NCBI GenBank assembly: GCA_014529385.2
Contig: CM043958.1
Coordinates: 81,003,025 to 81,067,024 of the forward strand
DNA: 64,000 nucleotides
Source: Adiantum capillus-veneris
Lineage: Eukaryota > Streptophyta > Polypodiopsida > Polypodiales > Pteridaceae
Direction: 5' to 3'
Part shown: positions 12,416 to 25,183 of the stretch, in pieces
Numbering within the stretch: position 1 is the first letter of the stretch
Layout: every line of letters begins with the position of its first letter
Notes under the pieces: generated by a model
Databases searched by the model: none
Seen by the model: the letters and a program-made list of their open reading frames with translations, nothing else
Told to the model about the DNA's origin: nothing
Made by a program: the position numbers and the translations under genes

Positions 12416-12828
12416 AAGGGAAACTACTAAAATACCCCGTCCATTTTTTGGAAATTCCCAAAATACCCCCAATATTTGGTCAAATTCTCAAAATGCCCTT
12501 CAAATTTTCCAAAATTCCCATATTACCCCTTGTTGTGAGAGAAAATTTCTCCACAAGTAAAATTTTTGGTAGATTTTCAACAAGGTGCTAAAACTAGAAT
12601 TTGTGTTGGCTATGTAGGATTTGGAGATGAATTGTTTCATTGTTTTTGGACATAAATGCATTTTCTTGTGAGGTAATGTGCGACAAATTACATGTTAAGC
12701 ACTCAAAAACAAATCTTAATTGTCAAAAAAGAATAAAGCAAAAAATCTTGAACAATCCAACCAAAATAGATACAAGGGTATTTTGGGAATAATTTCAAAT
12801 TAGAGGGGTATTTTGGTGATTTTCCCTT
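12416..12828. mobile_element. Possible MITE with ~50-base imperfect terminal inverted repeats
   Basis: The left end AAGGGAAACTACTAAAATAC is matched by the complement of the right end (AAGGGAAAATCACCAAAATA), and both continue into CCCAAAATACCC motifs. Length about 413 bases, AT-rich inside, no open frame of note. No clean target duplication was found. Confidence 0.45.
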
Positions 12829-12981
12829 CTTTAATTCTCAGTATGGAGTGCTTGCGTTTGTTGACTCCAGACGCCTGGAGTGCTACCTCATGTTGAAACA
12901 CAGTTTGTGCTACCAATTCAGCTTTAACACTTGCAGAACGAGTGTTAGAGCTTTACCATGCCTTTTGCTCATTTGAAAGCT

Positions 12982-12985
<4 letters not shown>

Positions 12986-13032
<47 letters not shown>
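12986..13032. repeat. (CT)n microsatellite
   Basis: An uninterrupted run of CT repeats, about 46 bases, directly upstream of the LINE fragment. Confidence 0.97.
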
Positions 13033-13035
<3 letters not shown>

Positions 13036-13199
13036 AAAGAGCAGCAGAGACCAGACTGACCAGAGCCCATGCAACATGGGGTAGATTGGAGAGGATGTGT
13101 TCGTAGGTTCAGTTTCAGGAGCCCCGGACGAAGCTCTGGCTCTTTGACACTTTGGTGGCATCTGCATTTCTCTATGGAGATGAGATATAGGGACCTTCA

Positions 13200-14273
13200 T
13201 TGGATCACCAAGGGAGGCCGGGTCGCACTGATGGATGGGGGAACATGGAGAAACCTCTCGTCTCTATGATCTCGCGGCTCATTAGAGCCAAGGCATCAGT
13301 ACCACGGGCCATTATCCGAGCAGAGCTAGCGTCCCCCCCACTAGTGGTTGAGGCGCTCACCAGATCAGTCTCCTTCATAAACCGCACATGGGAACTTCCT
13401 AGAGATAGATATGCTCGCATTGCACTTGAGTCCTGTCGACAGTTAGCCATGCAAGGAGATACATCATGCTGGTATGGGGAGATGGCATCATGGTTTCAGG
13501 AACATGGGTTCAGCATAGACAGGCTACCACCATTCCAGTACTCATTGGATGCACCATCTCTCACTCTTACACAGTCAGAGATCACCAAGCTCATCCGCCA
13601 GGACCTGACCCAGCTAGACATCAGGAGGACATGGATACAGCCAACACAGGAATTGGGCACGAAGATGGCTTTCTACAGAGACCATCTTCTCCAGCTTACG
13701 GAGGATGGTTTTGTGACGAGACCCAGATACATGGACACCCACTTGTCTCATGGGATACGATGTGCTATTGGCCAGTTACGCACATCTTCTCACCAGCTAC
13801 TACGGATTGAGACTGGGACATACAACGGAGTACTAGCAGAGGCCAGGACATTCCCCTTGTGTGACATGGAGCCTGAGACAAAGTTGCACTACACATGCCG
13901 CTGCCCCGTCTACTACAAGATACGAGATACGATACCACTCTCAAGAGTCATGGGATACGAGGATCAGAGATGCCTGGGTTTGTTCTTGCTCGAGCTGTGC
14001 AAACACAGAGATAGCCTCATGAGTGGTGAGGCTAGCCAGTCTCAAAGACGGATGACAAACTTCTTCAAAGCAGACACGGGACAACCGCAGGAGCTACTCC
14101 CACAGCAGAGCTCCCTCTCGTCTCACACCAAAGGCACACTGATCGACCGAGCGGCTAAGCTGGGGAAATCCAGCGCCTACGACTACGGAGGATCACACAG
14201 CATCGACGAAGGCTACGTCAGAAGATTCGGAGCACTCTGGCCAGGCATGCACGACGCCCGATCAGACTACTAA
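13200..14273 (+). pseudogene. C-terminal part of a LINE ORF2 (5'-truncated)
   Basis: A 357-codon open frame resembles the region after the RT domain of plant/algal-type LINEs. Its best signature is a Cys/His cluster, CDMEPETKLHYTCRCPVYYKIR, the usual zinc finger near the end of ORF2. No RT or endonuclease motif is present, so the element is 5'-truncated. It is followed by a ~250-base 3' UTR ending TTTTGAAGACGTTAATATAA and ATTTC repeats. A decayed relative lies at 48551-49130 and shares RLPPF-YSLD-PSL and TRRTW. I treat this as LINE debris, although the open frame is intact. Confidence 0.65.
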
Positions 14274-14520
14274 CCATGGAGCAGATTGATGAGATCCGCC
14301 AACGATTGATGCTAGATCTGCTGTGATTTAGCTATCCCAGCAAGCCGCCCATTTTGCTTTTGCTTAGTTAACATCGACCAGTCTAGGACCCCATAGTATA
14401 TGTCTTTGTTTTATATTGTTGTTATTTTGTTACTGTGACTTTGTATCAGATCCACCACATTGTAACTTTCTGGTCTCATAGGTCACTTTGGCCTTTTGAA
14501 GACGTTAATATAACATTTCA

Positions 14521-14571
<51 letters not shown>
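14274..14571 (+). mobile_element. LINE 3' UTR and tail with CT microsatellite
   Basis: After the stop, the sequence ends in GGTCTCATAGGTCACTTTGGCCTTTT...ATTTCATTTCATT and then a CT tract. The same 3' end recurs in reverse orientation at 50769, 51115 and 51203, and less closely at about 21405. Confidence 0.65.
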
Positions 14572-14574
<3 letters not shown>

Positions 14575-14659
14575 CTATGTGTTCGTTGCTTCAATTGTCC
14601 AAAGCGACATCGAAATACCAAAGAACCCAGGAACTCTCTGAGCTTTGCTCCCACCATGG

Positions 14660-17036
14660 AAACATCAACCTCTGAGCTCTTGATATCACTTACAGAGAAA
14701 ACAAAGCAAAAGAGAGCATGTCCTGTCTAAAGAAAGAATGGTGATAAGGTCATGCTGGTAAGTTTGGTGGGTGTGCGGTGGAATGTATCATGAATGTGCC
14801 CTCTAGTAGCAGTATTTAGTCACTCCTAGCTGTCTACTTATAGTCACACACTAGCTCTTTGATTACTCCCTAAAGCTTGTATTCATTATTGCCATACCCT
14901 TTTCTTTTTTTTTCTTTGCCAAACTCACTTTATTTGAGTGATTTATATTAATAGCAAAATTGTACAATTACACCTCCATGCACTGACCATGCCATGGACT
15001 CCACAAAGCAGCAATAGACCATCCATACCCCCAACTAAAGAGCCGGCTAGCAGGGGAGCCACCCTTGGATACCATAGACATAGACTAACACGACATCCAT
15101 ACAACATCACCGCTGAACAGGGAGCCACTCTCGGAAGAGACAAAAAAACTACATAGACTTGCATGACTGCCACACCGGAGAGCCACCCACCACCTGTAAC
15201 CGAGCAAAACCCCGCCCACACAAGAGAACATAGTGACCAAACATATCTGGAATCCACAACTAGGGAGGAGTCCAAGCCTCCATCACCGGCCATACAAGGG
15301 CCACTACCATCCGAGAGATCCCCACCAAAATACACCTAGGAGCCATCCTTCTTGTACACCTTCATTCAAATCCTATCACAATGTATTATGAATGCACTTT
15401 GATCATCCAAGTAGAATGAGAAAAGATCCTTCAGAATGTTTGAAGGTAAAACTGACCTCATTGTCTCAGTTGCAAGCCTCAGAGCTACTCAACTTCTTCT
15501 TGAACCAAGTTATATCTTTCCCCATAGCACATAATGTCAATGTACTTGCCAGTACATACATATTTACATTTTCTTGTGCTAGATTATGCTTTAAATTTTG
15601 CATATAAACATATAGACATGCCATCTTCACATTGCGATGCATGGACAGATTCGGTCTCTTTGGAATAGCTTCTTGTTGACACATTAGGATTTTAACTCAA
15701 GCCTTTGTGCACTTAGAACACCTTGACCACTCCATTTAAGAACTGATTGGCTATTGATTTCAAAGATTTGCAAGTTTGTATAAAAGTTTCTCCCTATGAC
15801 CTGGGTGTTGATGGGTTTTTTTATATTTTTTTAAAGAACTAAGTGTAACTTAGTTGGTGAGGCCTTAGTGACGTAACCCCAAGGTTAAAGATTCGAGGCT
15901 CATGGGTTGCCTTCCTTCACTAGAGTGTTTGGTGTGTCCCATCTTTTATCTTACTTTTTGTGCAGCCTCTTTGCCTTTTGACAACATTGCTCCTTTGTCT
16001 TTTTCAAGTGTAAATTACTAATGATATGATGTAGTGTTAACTTCTCCCACATTTTTATTGTTCTTTCACATTGTGCTAATTTCTCCCACATTTTGATTGT
16101 TCTTTCAAAGTCATCCTGAAATCGCACCTTGATTTCCAAAACGTGAAAACCCTCCATGTAGTTTAGCATACTTGCAAGGTTTCACAATAAGTTTCTCCAA
16201 CTTTTTCTTTTTTCAAGCCCTGCCCTAGGCATAAAATACATCTTAATCAATGGCATCTCTTATTATGGTGAATAATCTGCGCTTTAACAGCATCCCTTGC
16301 CATCTCTTATAATCAATTCTTCAAGATTTAGATGGCAAATGTGGTTCAAGCTCACAGGTCCAAAAAAAAACCAGTCTCTTCTATTACAAGACATGCCCTG
16401 CTGTAATAGGAAATAGACTGCTGGACAATTGAGCAGGGTACATTTTCAAATGAATTGCAGGTTGAACAATGGAGCCACCTAATTTTTGCAGATGTAGAAA
16501 ACAAGGCCTTTGTACATACCAATGCATTTTTTGCATCTCCAGCTAAAAATTTGTCCATGAAATAAAATCCAACACATTTCTTCAGCAATATAAATCCTTG
16601 GCTGTCTTTATATATGGCTTCTGTATTACAGACTGCATCAATCTTTCATCCTCCAAGCATGGCTGTTGCAATTATACATGTGCATATGTATCAGAAATCC
16701 AAATCGAGGAAATACGCGGTGACGTAATTTTCCTGTACATGGTGTTATCCTCAATCAAATTACCCACATCAGCTCGCACCTTCAAAGTCTGCTGTGAGGG
16801 CCTTCCAGCCTTAAATGTACATGCATCTATATCATAGTGACTGGAAACACGAAATAACAACATTTCGTGAGGACAGCTATCACTTGTCACAATGTACAGC
16901 ACATAGTGATGACATTAATGGCAGGATGCAAGCTGCCATTCCCATCATTTGCATCTCTGAAATTGCCCATGACTCGTTCTTTAGATTCCAGCCTTATGAG
17001 TTTGTAGAAGCTTGCCCATTTCAAATGATTATGAGC
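14660..17036. other. 2.4-kb flank downstream of the helicase gene, no recognised gene
   Basis: No convincing frame. A minus-strand open stretch at 15335-14943 has skewed Gly/Val/Cys/Leu composition and lies beside a tail-like TTTATATTAATAGC motif, so it may be LINE 3' sequence. Short direct repeats occur near 16030-16110 (CTCCCACATTTTnATTGTTCTTTCA twice). The 3' UTR and polyadenylation site of the helicase gene should lie in 16300-17036. Confidence 0.5.
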
Positions 17037-20000
17037 TCAGTCTCGCCTTGGAAGCTTCAACTGCAAAAGAGTCCGTCAATGAAGTGTAAGGTAGGCATGT
17101 CATACAACAACACATGTTGGACATTGTAGCTAGACATCCTTGGAATAAATGGCCGAGGGCTGATCAAACACAATCATTGTTACCTTAAGTCGTGGGGGTG
17201 TTTGTGTTTGATGCATTCGTTTAGCAAAAGAGTTCAGTTGCTGTTCTTGGCACCTTCCCTCAGTGGGTAGATCCTCATACCATTGAGTTCCCTATGACAA
17301 AACAAATACCATTGAGTTCTCCCTCTAACAAAACAAAACCGCCAATCTAAAACAAAAAACAATAATTTAAATCTGTTCATAGAGGTGAGCCTTATTACAT
17401 ACCCCCATGCATCCTCCCTCCTCGCCAGTAAATTCAACGGCATCACAAAACACCAGTGCCTGCAAAATTTAGAGAGCTTAAACCATCACCAGCATAAACT
17501 ACATACACCATTGCTGTCTTCATTAATGGTACACATTCCTTTTGCCCACCTTCTCCACTAACTTCATGTTCGTGCGATCTGCTGCCTGTACATAAGCTCC
17601 AATACACTGCTTGAAGTTACATCCGACGCAAAACAAGGGCTTGAAGACACATCCATCCTCCTTAACCCACACGCTTCCGGATGGTTGATTGAAATAACTT
17701 GTGTTACAAGTATCCTCTTGAATGAGTGGATGTAGCAGTGGCAACTCCAAAACCAGCACATCAGTGTATTCAGCCTGTTGGAATTTTCTACCTGTGTTAT
17801 TAAGACCATTTAAATACTTCTTCTTCAGTGATTCCTTCTGCCAGTGGCCATAAGCCAAAGCTCCCGAGAGAGATGTCCCACACTTGAGACACAAAATGCT
17901 GCTTTGAATGACAGAACCATGTGTTCTGGTAGTCGATTCTTCTAAAATCTCTTTGCTGGCCGACAGACCATCATTTGCTTTGAAAAAATCACATTTTCCC
18001 CCATTATTCAAGCTCATGTTATTGCAAACCGTAAAGTCTGTCGTCAAACTTCTTATACAAACATCTGTACTAGGCAAATTTTTGAGGGATTTGGCAGAGA
18101 GAACACTGGTATTCTCATTGTTTTCCTTAAACAGGTTGCAGGGTGTCACCGGTCTATGCTTGTCCTTGCTTATGAGAGTCTCACGAGAATGACTGGATAT
18201 GGATGCATAGACTTCAGACCTGCTGTGGACTGTTGACACAGAAGGTGTCCAATGCTCCTCAGTTGCCTTAACACATTTTTGGGCCGAAGAGTTGTCAAAA
18301 CTAATGCCAGTACGCTCGCACCGAGGTGAAGAGCATGCAGCTGTTATTGTTGGGGATTCAGCTATAGTAATCACTGACACAGCCTGAGCAAAACCGTCAT
18401 CTATATCCGCTCTGGCTTGACCTTGGATCTCTTGCAGTGGGGAGTGACCTTGCTTCAAAGCAAGAGCTCCATCATGCTGCACTCTATTTGACTGCCTGTC
18501 CATCGTCCTTCTTTGTGTGTGGTCATTACGCCAGCATTGAGGTGAAGAACAAGCAGCAGTTGGGGATTCAGCTATAGTGATCACTGACACAGAATGTGTA
18601 AGGCCATCATTCATACATTCTTTGGCTTGAGCTTGGATCTCTTGCAATGGGGAGCGAATTTGCTTCAAAACAGGAGCTTCATCACACTCCACTCTAATTG
18701 ACCGTTTGTCCATCATCCTTCCTTGTGTATGGTCGTTACCTTCAAGAGCACCCTGATCCTCATTGGCCACTAGAAACCCACCTGATTGTTTGTTCTTTGG
18801 AGGTCTGGCAATCAGACAATGATGTTTTTAATAACAGCTCATTAACAGGGAAAAAAATGACAACGTAAAATGAGTCTGCACAATGAGATAAGGGTCACTT
18901 ATACAATGTAAAACTCGAAGACAGCCCATAATGCATGATATAAACAGAAAATGAGCTAAATATTTAAAATGGATATGCATACAATACAAAGTCAGATCCA
19001 ACTGACTATTAAAATGAACTATATAGCCAAAATGAATTTGCAAGACCAAAACAGCCATACAGACATGCAATGCACCCTTACTACTGCCGATGACAAGTCC
19101 AACATCGTCTTTTACATAATTCCTCAAACACTCTCAATAGTCCTTTATAAGAAATAACCTTGTCTTTTCCATAGCTGTCACTACAGTCCGATTGCTTAGA
19201 CAAACCGCATTCTCCTTGCCATCAGCTAATGAATTCCGTTGGCTGAAAACAGAGCAAGATTGTACACACTCCATCAGCATCACGAGCCAGCAATTGTCTG
19301 TAAGCTCGTCACTCTCAAGATTAGCAAACGTAATGCAGCCAAACCTTTGTTTTGCAGGGGCCGGACCAGATTTTGTGATTTTTTGACTGCTTGAACCTCG
19401 ATCTCTCTCCAAATCCTTAGTGATTGTCATGTTGAGGGATGGGACTGGGGACGGCATACCCTACAATAGACACGAAACCGCCTTATATACAAGAAATTCT
19501 AGAGTCTAGGAATCTTCATCCTACTCTTAAAGATTTTGTGGCATTGAGCAGATTTACAAGCTTTGCCTGCCAAGGCAGAATTTCCACAGAAATGCATGCA
19601 GAACACAAGAACATCGTAATAAAGTTACAAAGTCCATGAATATTTCAAAATACATGAACATTAAATTGAAGAAATCCATTCATATATTCCTCAAAGACCC
19701 TGTCTTGCTACTCCATCTTAGCAACAGGGTGATGAGACAAGGATATCATCGCTGGATACAAGGTACATGCTGCAGACACAGCCCAGGGGTCTTGCACTTT
19801 AAAAAATGTTGGTAGCTTACCTACACTGCAACTTGTCTAGAGGGCAGAAGGCAGGTTCATACATAGATGATTAGCACACTGGCTAGTATGTCAAGCCTTG
19901 GTGGCTCTCTTCTCACATTTCTATCCCCTCCCACCCATGTTGTCTCTCTTTGTTTTCATGGAGTGGCACGTTCTTATCATCACCCTCCTCTATAAAGCTA

Positions 20001-21138
20001 GCAAAACAATGGCACTACCTGAAACTTTTGGAAAAACGAGTGCAGTCCTTTCAAGGAGTCTTCAAGAGTATCTAATTGCTGGATTGAATTTCGGAGCCAT
20101 TTTGACATGTACTCCAGATTGCTTGCTCTCTTGTAACGCTCATCTGCAGGTCATTATTAGATTAGCACAAGCATTGCGTGTAAATTAACCAAAAAGGGGT
20201 CAACTGCACATAACACCCTTACCCACTAAAATGATAGCTCCATAGTCATGGCGATGCCTGATGCAGCGTCCTGTAAGCATTCACAAGCAGATAGAATCGC
20301 TCAAATTTGAAAGGATATATCCATTATCCACATTCAAAAAATCTTGTACACACTGCTCTAAAGATACTGAAGAACCTCTTCAAGTTAAAACTCAGTGTCA
20401 AACAGAGAAGAAGGCATACCCACTGCTTGGTTCAGCGCCCGAAAAGCCTGATAGCAGTACCACTGATCACCACTTAGAAGATTCTTATTCTTGTTGTTGT
20501 ATTGCTTCTTCATGTTCACCTGCATATCCTTTCTACAAGTCCACCTCATCAATAACAGAAGCTAAGTCCGTTCATTAATGAGTAGAACTATATTTTGTCA
20601 AACTACATGAGACTATCAAGAACTTACTGATTTGGAAATGGAATACCAACAACAATCTTATGTCTTTGTCAAGAACAAAACCTTACAGATTTTAACACTG
20701 TTGTAGCTATGCACCGACACATTTACAGCTCTGAAAGTTTAAATGTCGCAAGCATTCACAGAAGAAGAAAAAACTAGCGAAAGATTTTGAATGGTAACGT
20801 CATGAATGGATACAACTATCCGAGCATTTTTATCTGAAAAGTCAATTCCTTCTGACACCTGCCAAAGACAAATACAGAAGCTACTGAGATTCAGGAGTTT
20901 ATTTCCCATTTTCATTGAGCACACTGTAGGTGAAGCACCTTTCCTCTGCAGACAGCAAGAAATGCAGCTCCACTCTTTGACTTCCTTTTCATAAAAGTTT
21001 CTGTGTGATGATCTTTTGCTATTCTCTTGCCACCTTCCCTTGGCTTACCCTTTTGAACTGCAATTTTTGATTTACCACTAACCACTCTGTAGTAGTCAGC
21101 CAACATGGTTTCGAAGGTTTCCATCTGGCCACGAGGCT
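17037..21138 (-). CDS. FANCJ: FANCJ exon block 3: motifs V-VI and long C-terminal region
   Basis: Exons: 21138-20939, 20858-20814, 20656-20628, 20532-20420, 20270-20223, 20143-20019, 19460-19159, 18804-17550, 17459-17403, 17291-17184, 17060-17037. Sequence reads [34 protein letters not shown]|, [44 protein letters not shown] and [11 protein letters not shown]. The 1255-base exon is Ser/Thr/Glu-rich, with an internal duplication, and carries two Cys pairs about 85 residues apart (CLKCGT and CVGC), compatible with a zinc-binding fold. The protein ends LKLPRRD. Confidence 0.9.
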
Positions 21139-23084
21139 CTGTATTCAACATGATCAAACAAGAGACATGAAAATTTGAAAAGTAGAAATGAGCTAGAGAA
21201 GAACATCCTCAGCATTTTTTTTCAATGGCTGAACGATCTTCCAACACATGAAAGCATTCACAACTGTCAACAAATCAGGTCTAATTACCTCTTAGGCTCT
21301 TCCACATTTAAACAACTGCTCTACAAATACAAGCATAACACGTGCTCTGAAATGAGGTCATATCTAGCCCCCATGGAAAGGTGAGAAAGATAAGAAAGAA
21401 AGAAAGACTATATAACGTCTCAAAGAGGCCAATGTGGCCTATGAGACCATTATTGAGTTCACCAGTCTGAATGAGACTTGAAGCATACTTCTACAGGTAC
21501 CCACTTCACGCACTCGAGCATTGGTACAGATTTCTATGCTACAAGGAGGCTGAGTTGGCACTGTGTAGCAAATTAATTTGTACCGCTGCACGGGTGCGAC
21601 AAGTGGGTACCCTCAGAGTAGTATGTTACGTCTACTATGCAAGAAGTGAGCTGACAAGTGTGTGTATGTCTGTGTGTGAGAGAGAGAGAGTGTGTGTGTG
21701 CGCCCAGTGGGTACCTTTCTTAGGATGCGTCGTATCCGCTCTTCATCATGCGTCCGTTGCTTATCTGCCGAGGAGGATGTTTGTCACCTCTTGTGGGATT
21801 GCTGTTTCACTCGAGAATTTCTTCGTCGGGTTTCAACGTGTATGTGGCTACGTTTTTCCGCGACGGTCTTCCATAAGCGGTTTTGGATTTTCGGTATCTT
21901 CTCGTCGGCGTTGCAGTGCTTTGCAGCCTTCTTCATGTGGGTCAGGTTTTGGGCATACTGGAACCTGTGGCGGCAGCGTAATGGCTATATGTTCCATCGC
22001 ATTCATACGGATCCATTACCTTTCTTCAAGATTTCCCTTCGGCGATCTTTGCGGTTTGCCTTGGAAGTTGGTGATATCACAGCAGAGATACATCAGCTTT
22101 CTTATGAATGCTTTTAGATATTTTATACCGCCGAACACTGCTGTGTTCCTTTCCTTGTACATCTTTTTGGTGGGTTTTCCTCTCTTTGAGGTTTCCCACA
22201 GATAGTTAAATCAAATTGATTTACAAAAAAAGTGTGTGCGCCTTTGAAGGAGCGACCGTTTCTCTGGTGCTGTTTGCTTGGAGTGCTTCAAGTCGGCACT
22301 TTTCTTAGGGCGCATCGTATTCGCCCCTCTTCTTGCGTCCGTTGCTCCTCTGCAGAAGAGGATATTTGCCACTTGTTGTGGGATTGCTGCATTACTAGGG
22401 ACTTCATTCGCCGTGTATCGGCCTGTATGCGGCTCCGTTTTCCTGGGGTTGTCTTTCACAAAAGGTTCTGGACTTTTGGCATTTTCTCACAGACACTGCA
22501 GCATTTTGCGGTCTTGTTCATGTGGGTCAGATACTGGGCTTATTGGACCCTGTGGCGTCAACGTAATGCTTACATGTTCCATCGTACTCGTGCAGACCCG
22601 TTCCCACTCTTCAAGCTTTCTCTTAGGCAATCGTTACCGTTTGCTTTGGAAGTTGGTGATATCACTGTAGAGATACATCGGCTTTCCTATGAATGTTTCT
22701 AGCTACTCTGTACAGTTGAGTAGTTCTGTGTTCTTCCCCTTCTATATTACCCTTTCGGTGGGTTTTCCTCGCTTCGAGGTTTCCCACTAGTAAATTAATC
22801 AAATAGATTTACAAAAAAAAGTGTGTGTGTGACACTGTGTTCTCACCCTCGAGCGCGAGCCTACAGTTCTATGTCAGGTTCGCCCTGCGGGCTCTGCTCC
22901 CTGCGAGCTTCCTGCTACTGTGCGCCCCTGAGTTCTGCACGACCTCCGCATCCTTAGTGGCCAATGACCTGCAACGTTCAGCTCGTAGCATAGTTGTTGG
23001 CCTTTGCGCAGGCTATTTTGGGGTTCTGTTCGGATTGTGCTAGGATTCTGTTTAGGCTTGTTGTGTGTGTGTGTGTGAGGGACC

Positions 23085-23137
<53 letters not shown>

Positions 23138-25095
23138 CAAGGCTGCCCTCTGATTGCTTTGCTTTATGCGATTGCTACTCATCCCTTGTTTATGTATCTG
23201 GATTCCTTGACTTCCACTGGTAGGCTACATGGCCTAACTTTACCTTCTGGGTGACAGTTCGCTAGTCAGGCTTATGCGGATGACTCTTTGTTCATGCCTC
23301 GCAATAACTATGATGATGTACAACAGATTATGAATACTCTTCACTTGTTTGGATTGGCAACAGGTCTCAAAGTTAACTTTGCAAATCCAAGCTACTGCCT
23401 CATAAGATATTGTGGCCTGGGGAGATTGTTCCTCCACATGTTTTGGTTCGCCATTTGGGTTATCCACTGGGTTGAAATGTATAAGCTATGCAAAAACAGG
23501 ATTGGGTGCTAATGTCTGCATTCCAAGTTGAATTATTGGAAACTGTCCACGTGGCCACTTCATGTGCGTCTCCGGATTGTCCAATGCATCCTTGTGGTGT
23601 ATGTGCAGTTTTACTTGCCTTTGTTATCCTGGCCTTGGTTGTGTTTGCAGTCCCTCATGTCCAATATTTTATAGCATTTTTGGCGGACCTCCTCTAGCAA
23701 GAAGGGTCTTCGGCTTCTATCTATGGACAAGCTGTGTTCTCCCAAGCGGCTTGGAGGGTTAAATATTTTGGACTTGTGACGTCATCTTCTGGCACGGAAA
23801 GCTATGTTGTTGCCAGTTTTGGTAGAGCAACGGCAACCCTGGGCTCTCATGGTTACACATTTGTGTACGCACATTGTCACTCCATCTTTTGGTCATTGGA
23901 AACCGACTTATTGGGATGTGGTTTTTGGGAAGCTTGAAGGACACATTCCTGGATGTCCCTTTACTTCTTCTCTAATTGCTGACTGGAAGGTTGTCACTTC
24001 GCATTTGGCTTGGAATGGTCGACAATCCTCTATGGGTAACTCTCTTCGCTTAGAGAGTTTGAAGTGGAGCAGGGCTTTTGCTTCAACTTTGGTTCAACAG
24101 TCTCCTCGCCAAGCGTATTTTCTTTCCCAAAAAGGTATCATGACTCGGGTTATGTTCTTTCGTTCACTAATGCAGTGTCCCGCTTTCGGTTGAGTCTTCA
24201 CTATTCTCCTCTCTGGAGGGAGATTCAAAGGATGCTTGCTGCTCATTCGCCCATTCCTCCTTTGGATGTGGACTCTCACTTTTACCTAGTTTTTGGCCAG
24301 TTTGGTGATCAAAATCCTTATGCATCAGGGTAATCAGCTATTAGGGTAATCAGCTGTGGTCGCTCTCCGAGTCATCCTTGTGGTGGCAACACACATTGTC
24401 TCGCATTTGGCAGAGTCATCTGCCTTTGAAGGAATGTGTTTTCTTGTGGCGCTGCTTGGTGGGAGCTCTACCTGTTGGCAGTGTGTTACATGCTCGGCAT
24501 ATTGCGTCTTCCCGCTGTTCAGATGCCTTGAAGTTGAGGAGACCGTGCCACACTTACTGTGGCGTTGTCGTCACTCTAGAGCCTTCATTTTCCAAGTGTC
24601 GACTGCTCTTCGGCTTCGTTTTCCTTCCGGCTCTTTTTATAGACACTTTTGGCTTTTTGAAGTGCTCCAATCACCGCAATCTCAGTTTGTGGTGTTCTTC
24701 AGCTGGGTCAGATTTTGGACTATGTGGGCCATCTGGCACCATAGGAACTCCTTAATGTTCCAAGGCACCTCTGTTGATCCCTTTCCCTATTTCAAATTAT
24801 CTCTTGGTCAAGCGCTGCATTTTGCCTATGACGCTGGAGACATCACTCTTGATACCTATAGGATTTACTTTGACTGTTTTTAGCCTTCGGAGCCTCATAG
24901 CGCTCCGCTTCTTGTATCCCTTTCTTTTCGTGGGTTTTCCTCGCTTTGAGGTTTCCCACTTGTAATTAATCAAAGCAGATTTACAAAAAAAAAAAGTGTG
25001 TGTGTGTGTGTATGCGCACGTGGGTGTGTGTGTGTGTGGAGCGTACGTTTGCCTCTGTCCGCCGGCTTTGGCCTGGTACAGATTTCGTCTCCTTC

Positions 25096-25183
<88 letters not shown>

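Larger units (their letters stand above)
11478..12540. repeat. Two-unit tandem duplication, about 530 bases per unit
   Basis: Unit 1 (about 11478-12028) and unit 2 (about 12029-12540) share the same order of parts: a short AAGGCCTTCCAAA block, a pyrimidine tract, a GTAGGTCTGTCTCCATCTCG block, a hairpin element, and an AT-rich end rich in CCCAAAATACCCC. Unit 1 has a pure C run (11549-11578) before its CT tract; unit 2 has only CT. The Pro/Ser/Leu-rich open frames here come from the tracts and are not genes. Confidence 0.88.

Noticed and set aside
16352-16902. Minus-strand open stretches as extra FANCJ exons
   Set aside because: The frame already ends with LKLPRRD and TGA at 17037; these lie downstream and are more likely 3' UTR or flank.
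17234-17446. Minus-strand open frame of about 70 codons
   Set aside because: It spans a FANCJ exon (17403-17459), an intron and part of the next exon in a different frame from the gene.
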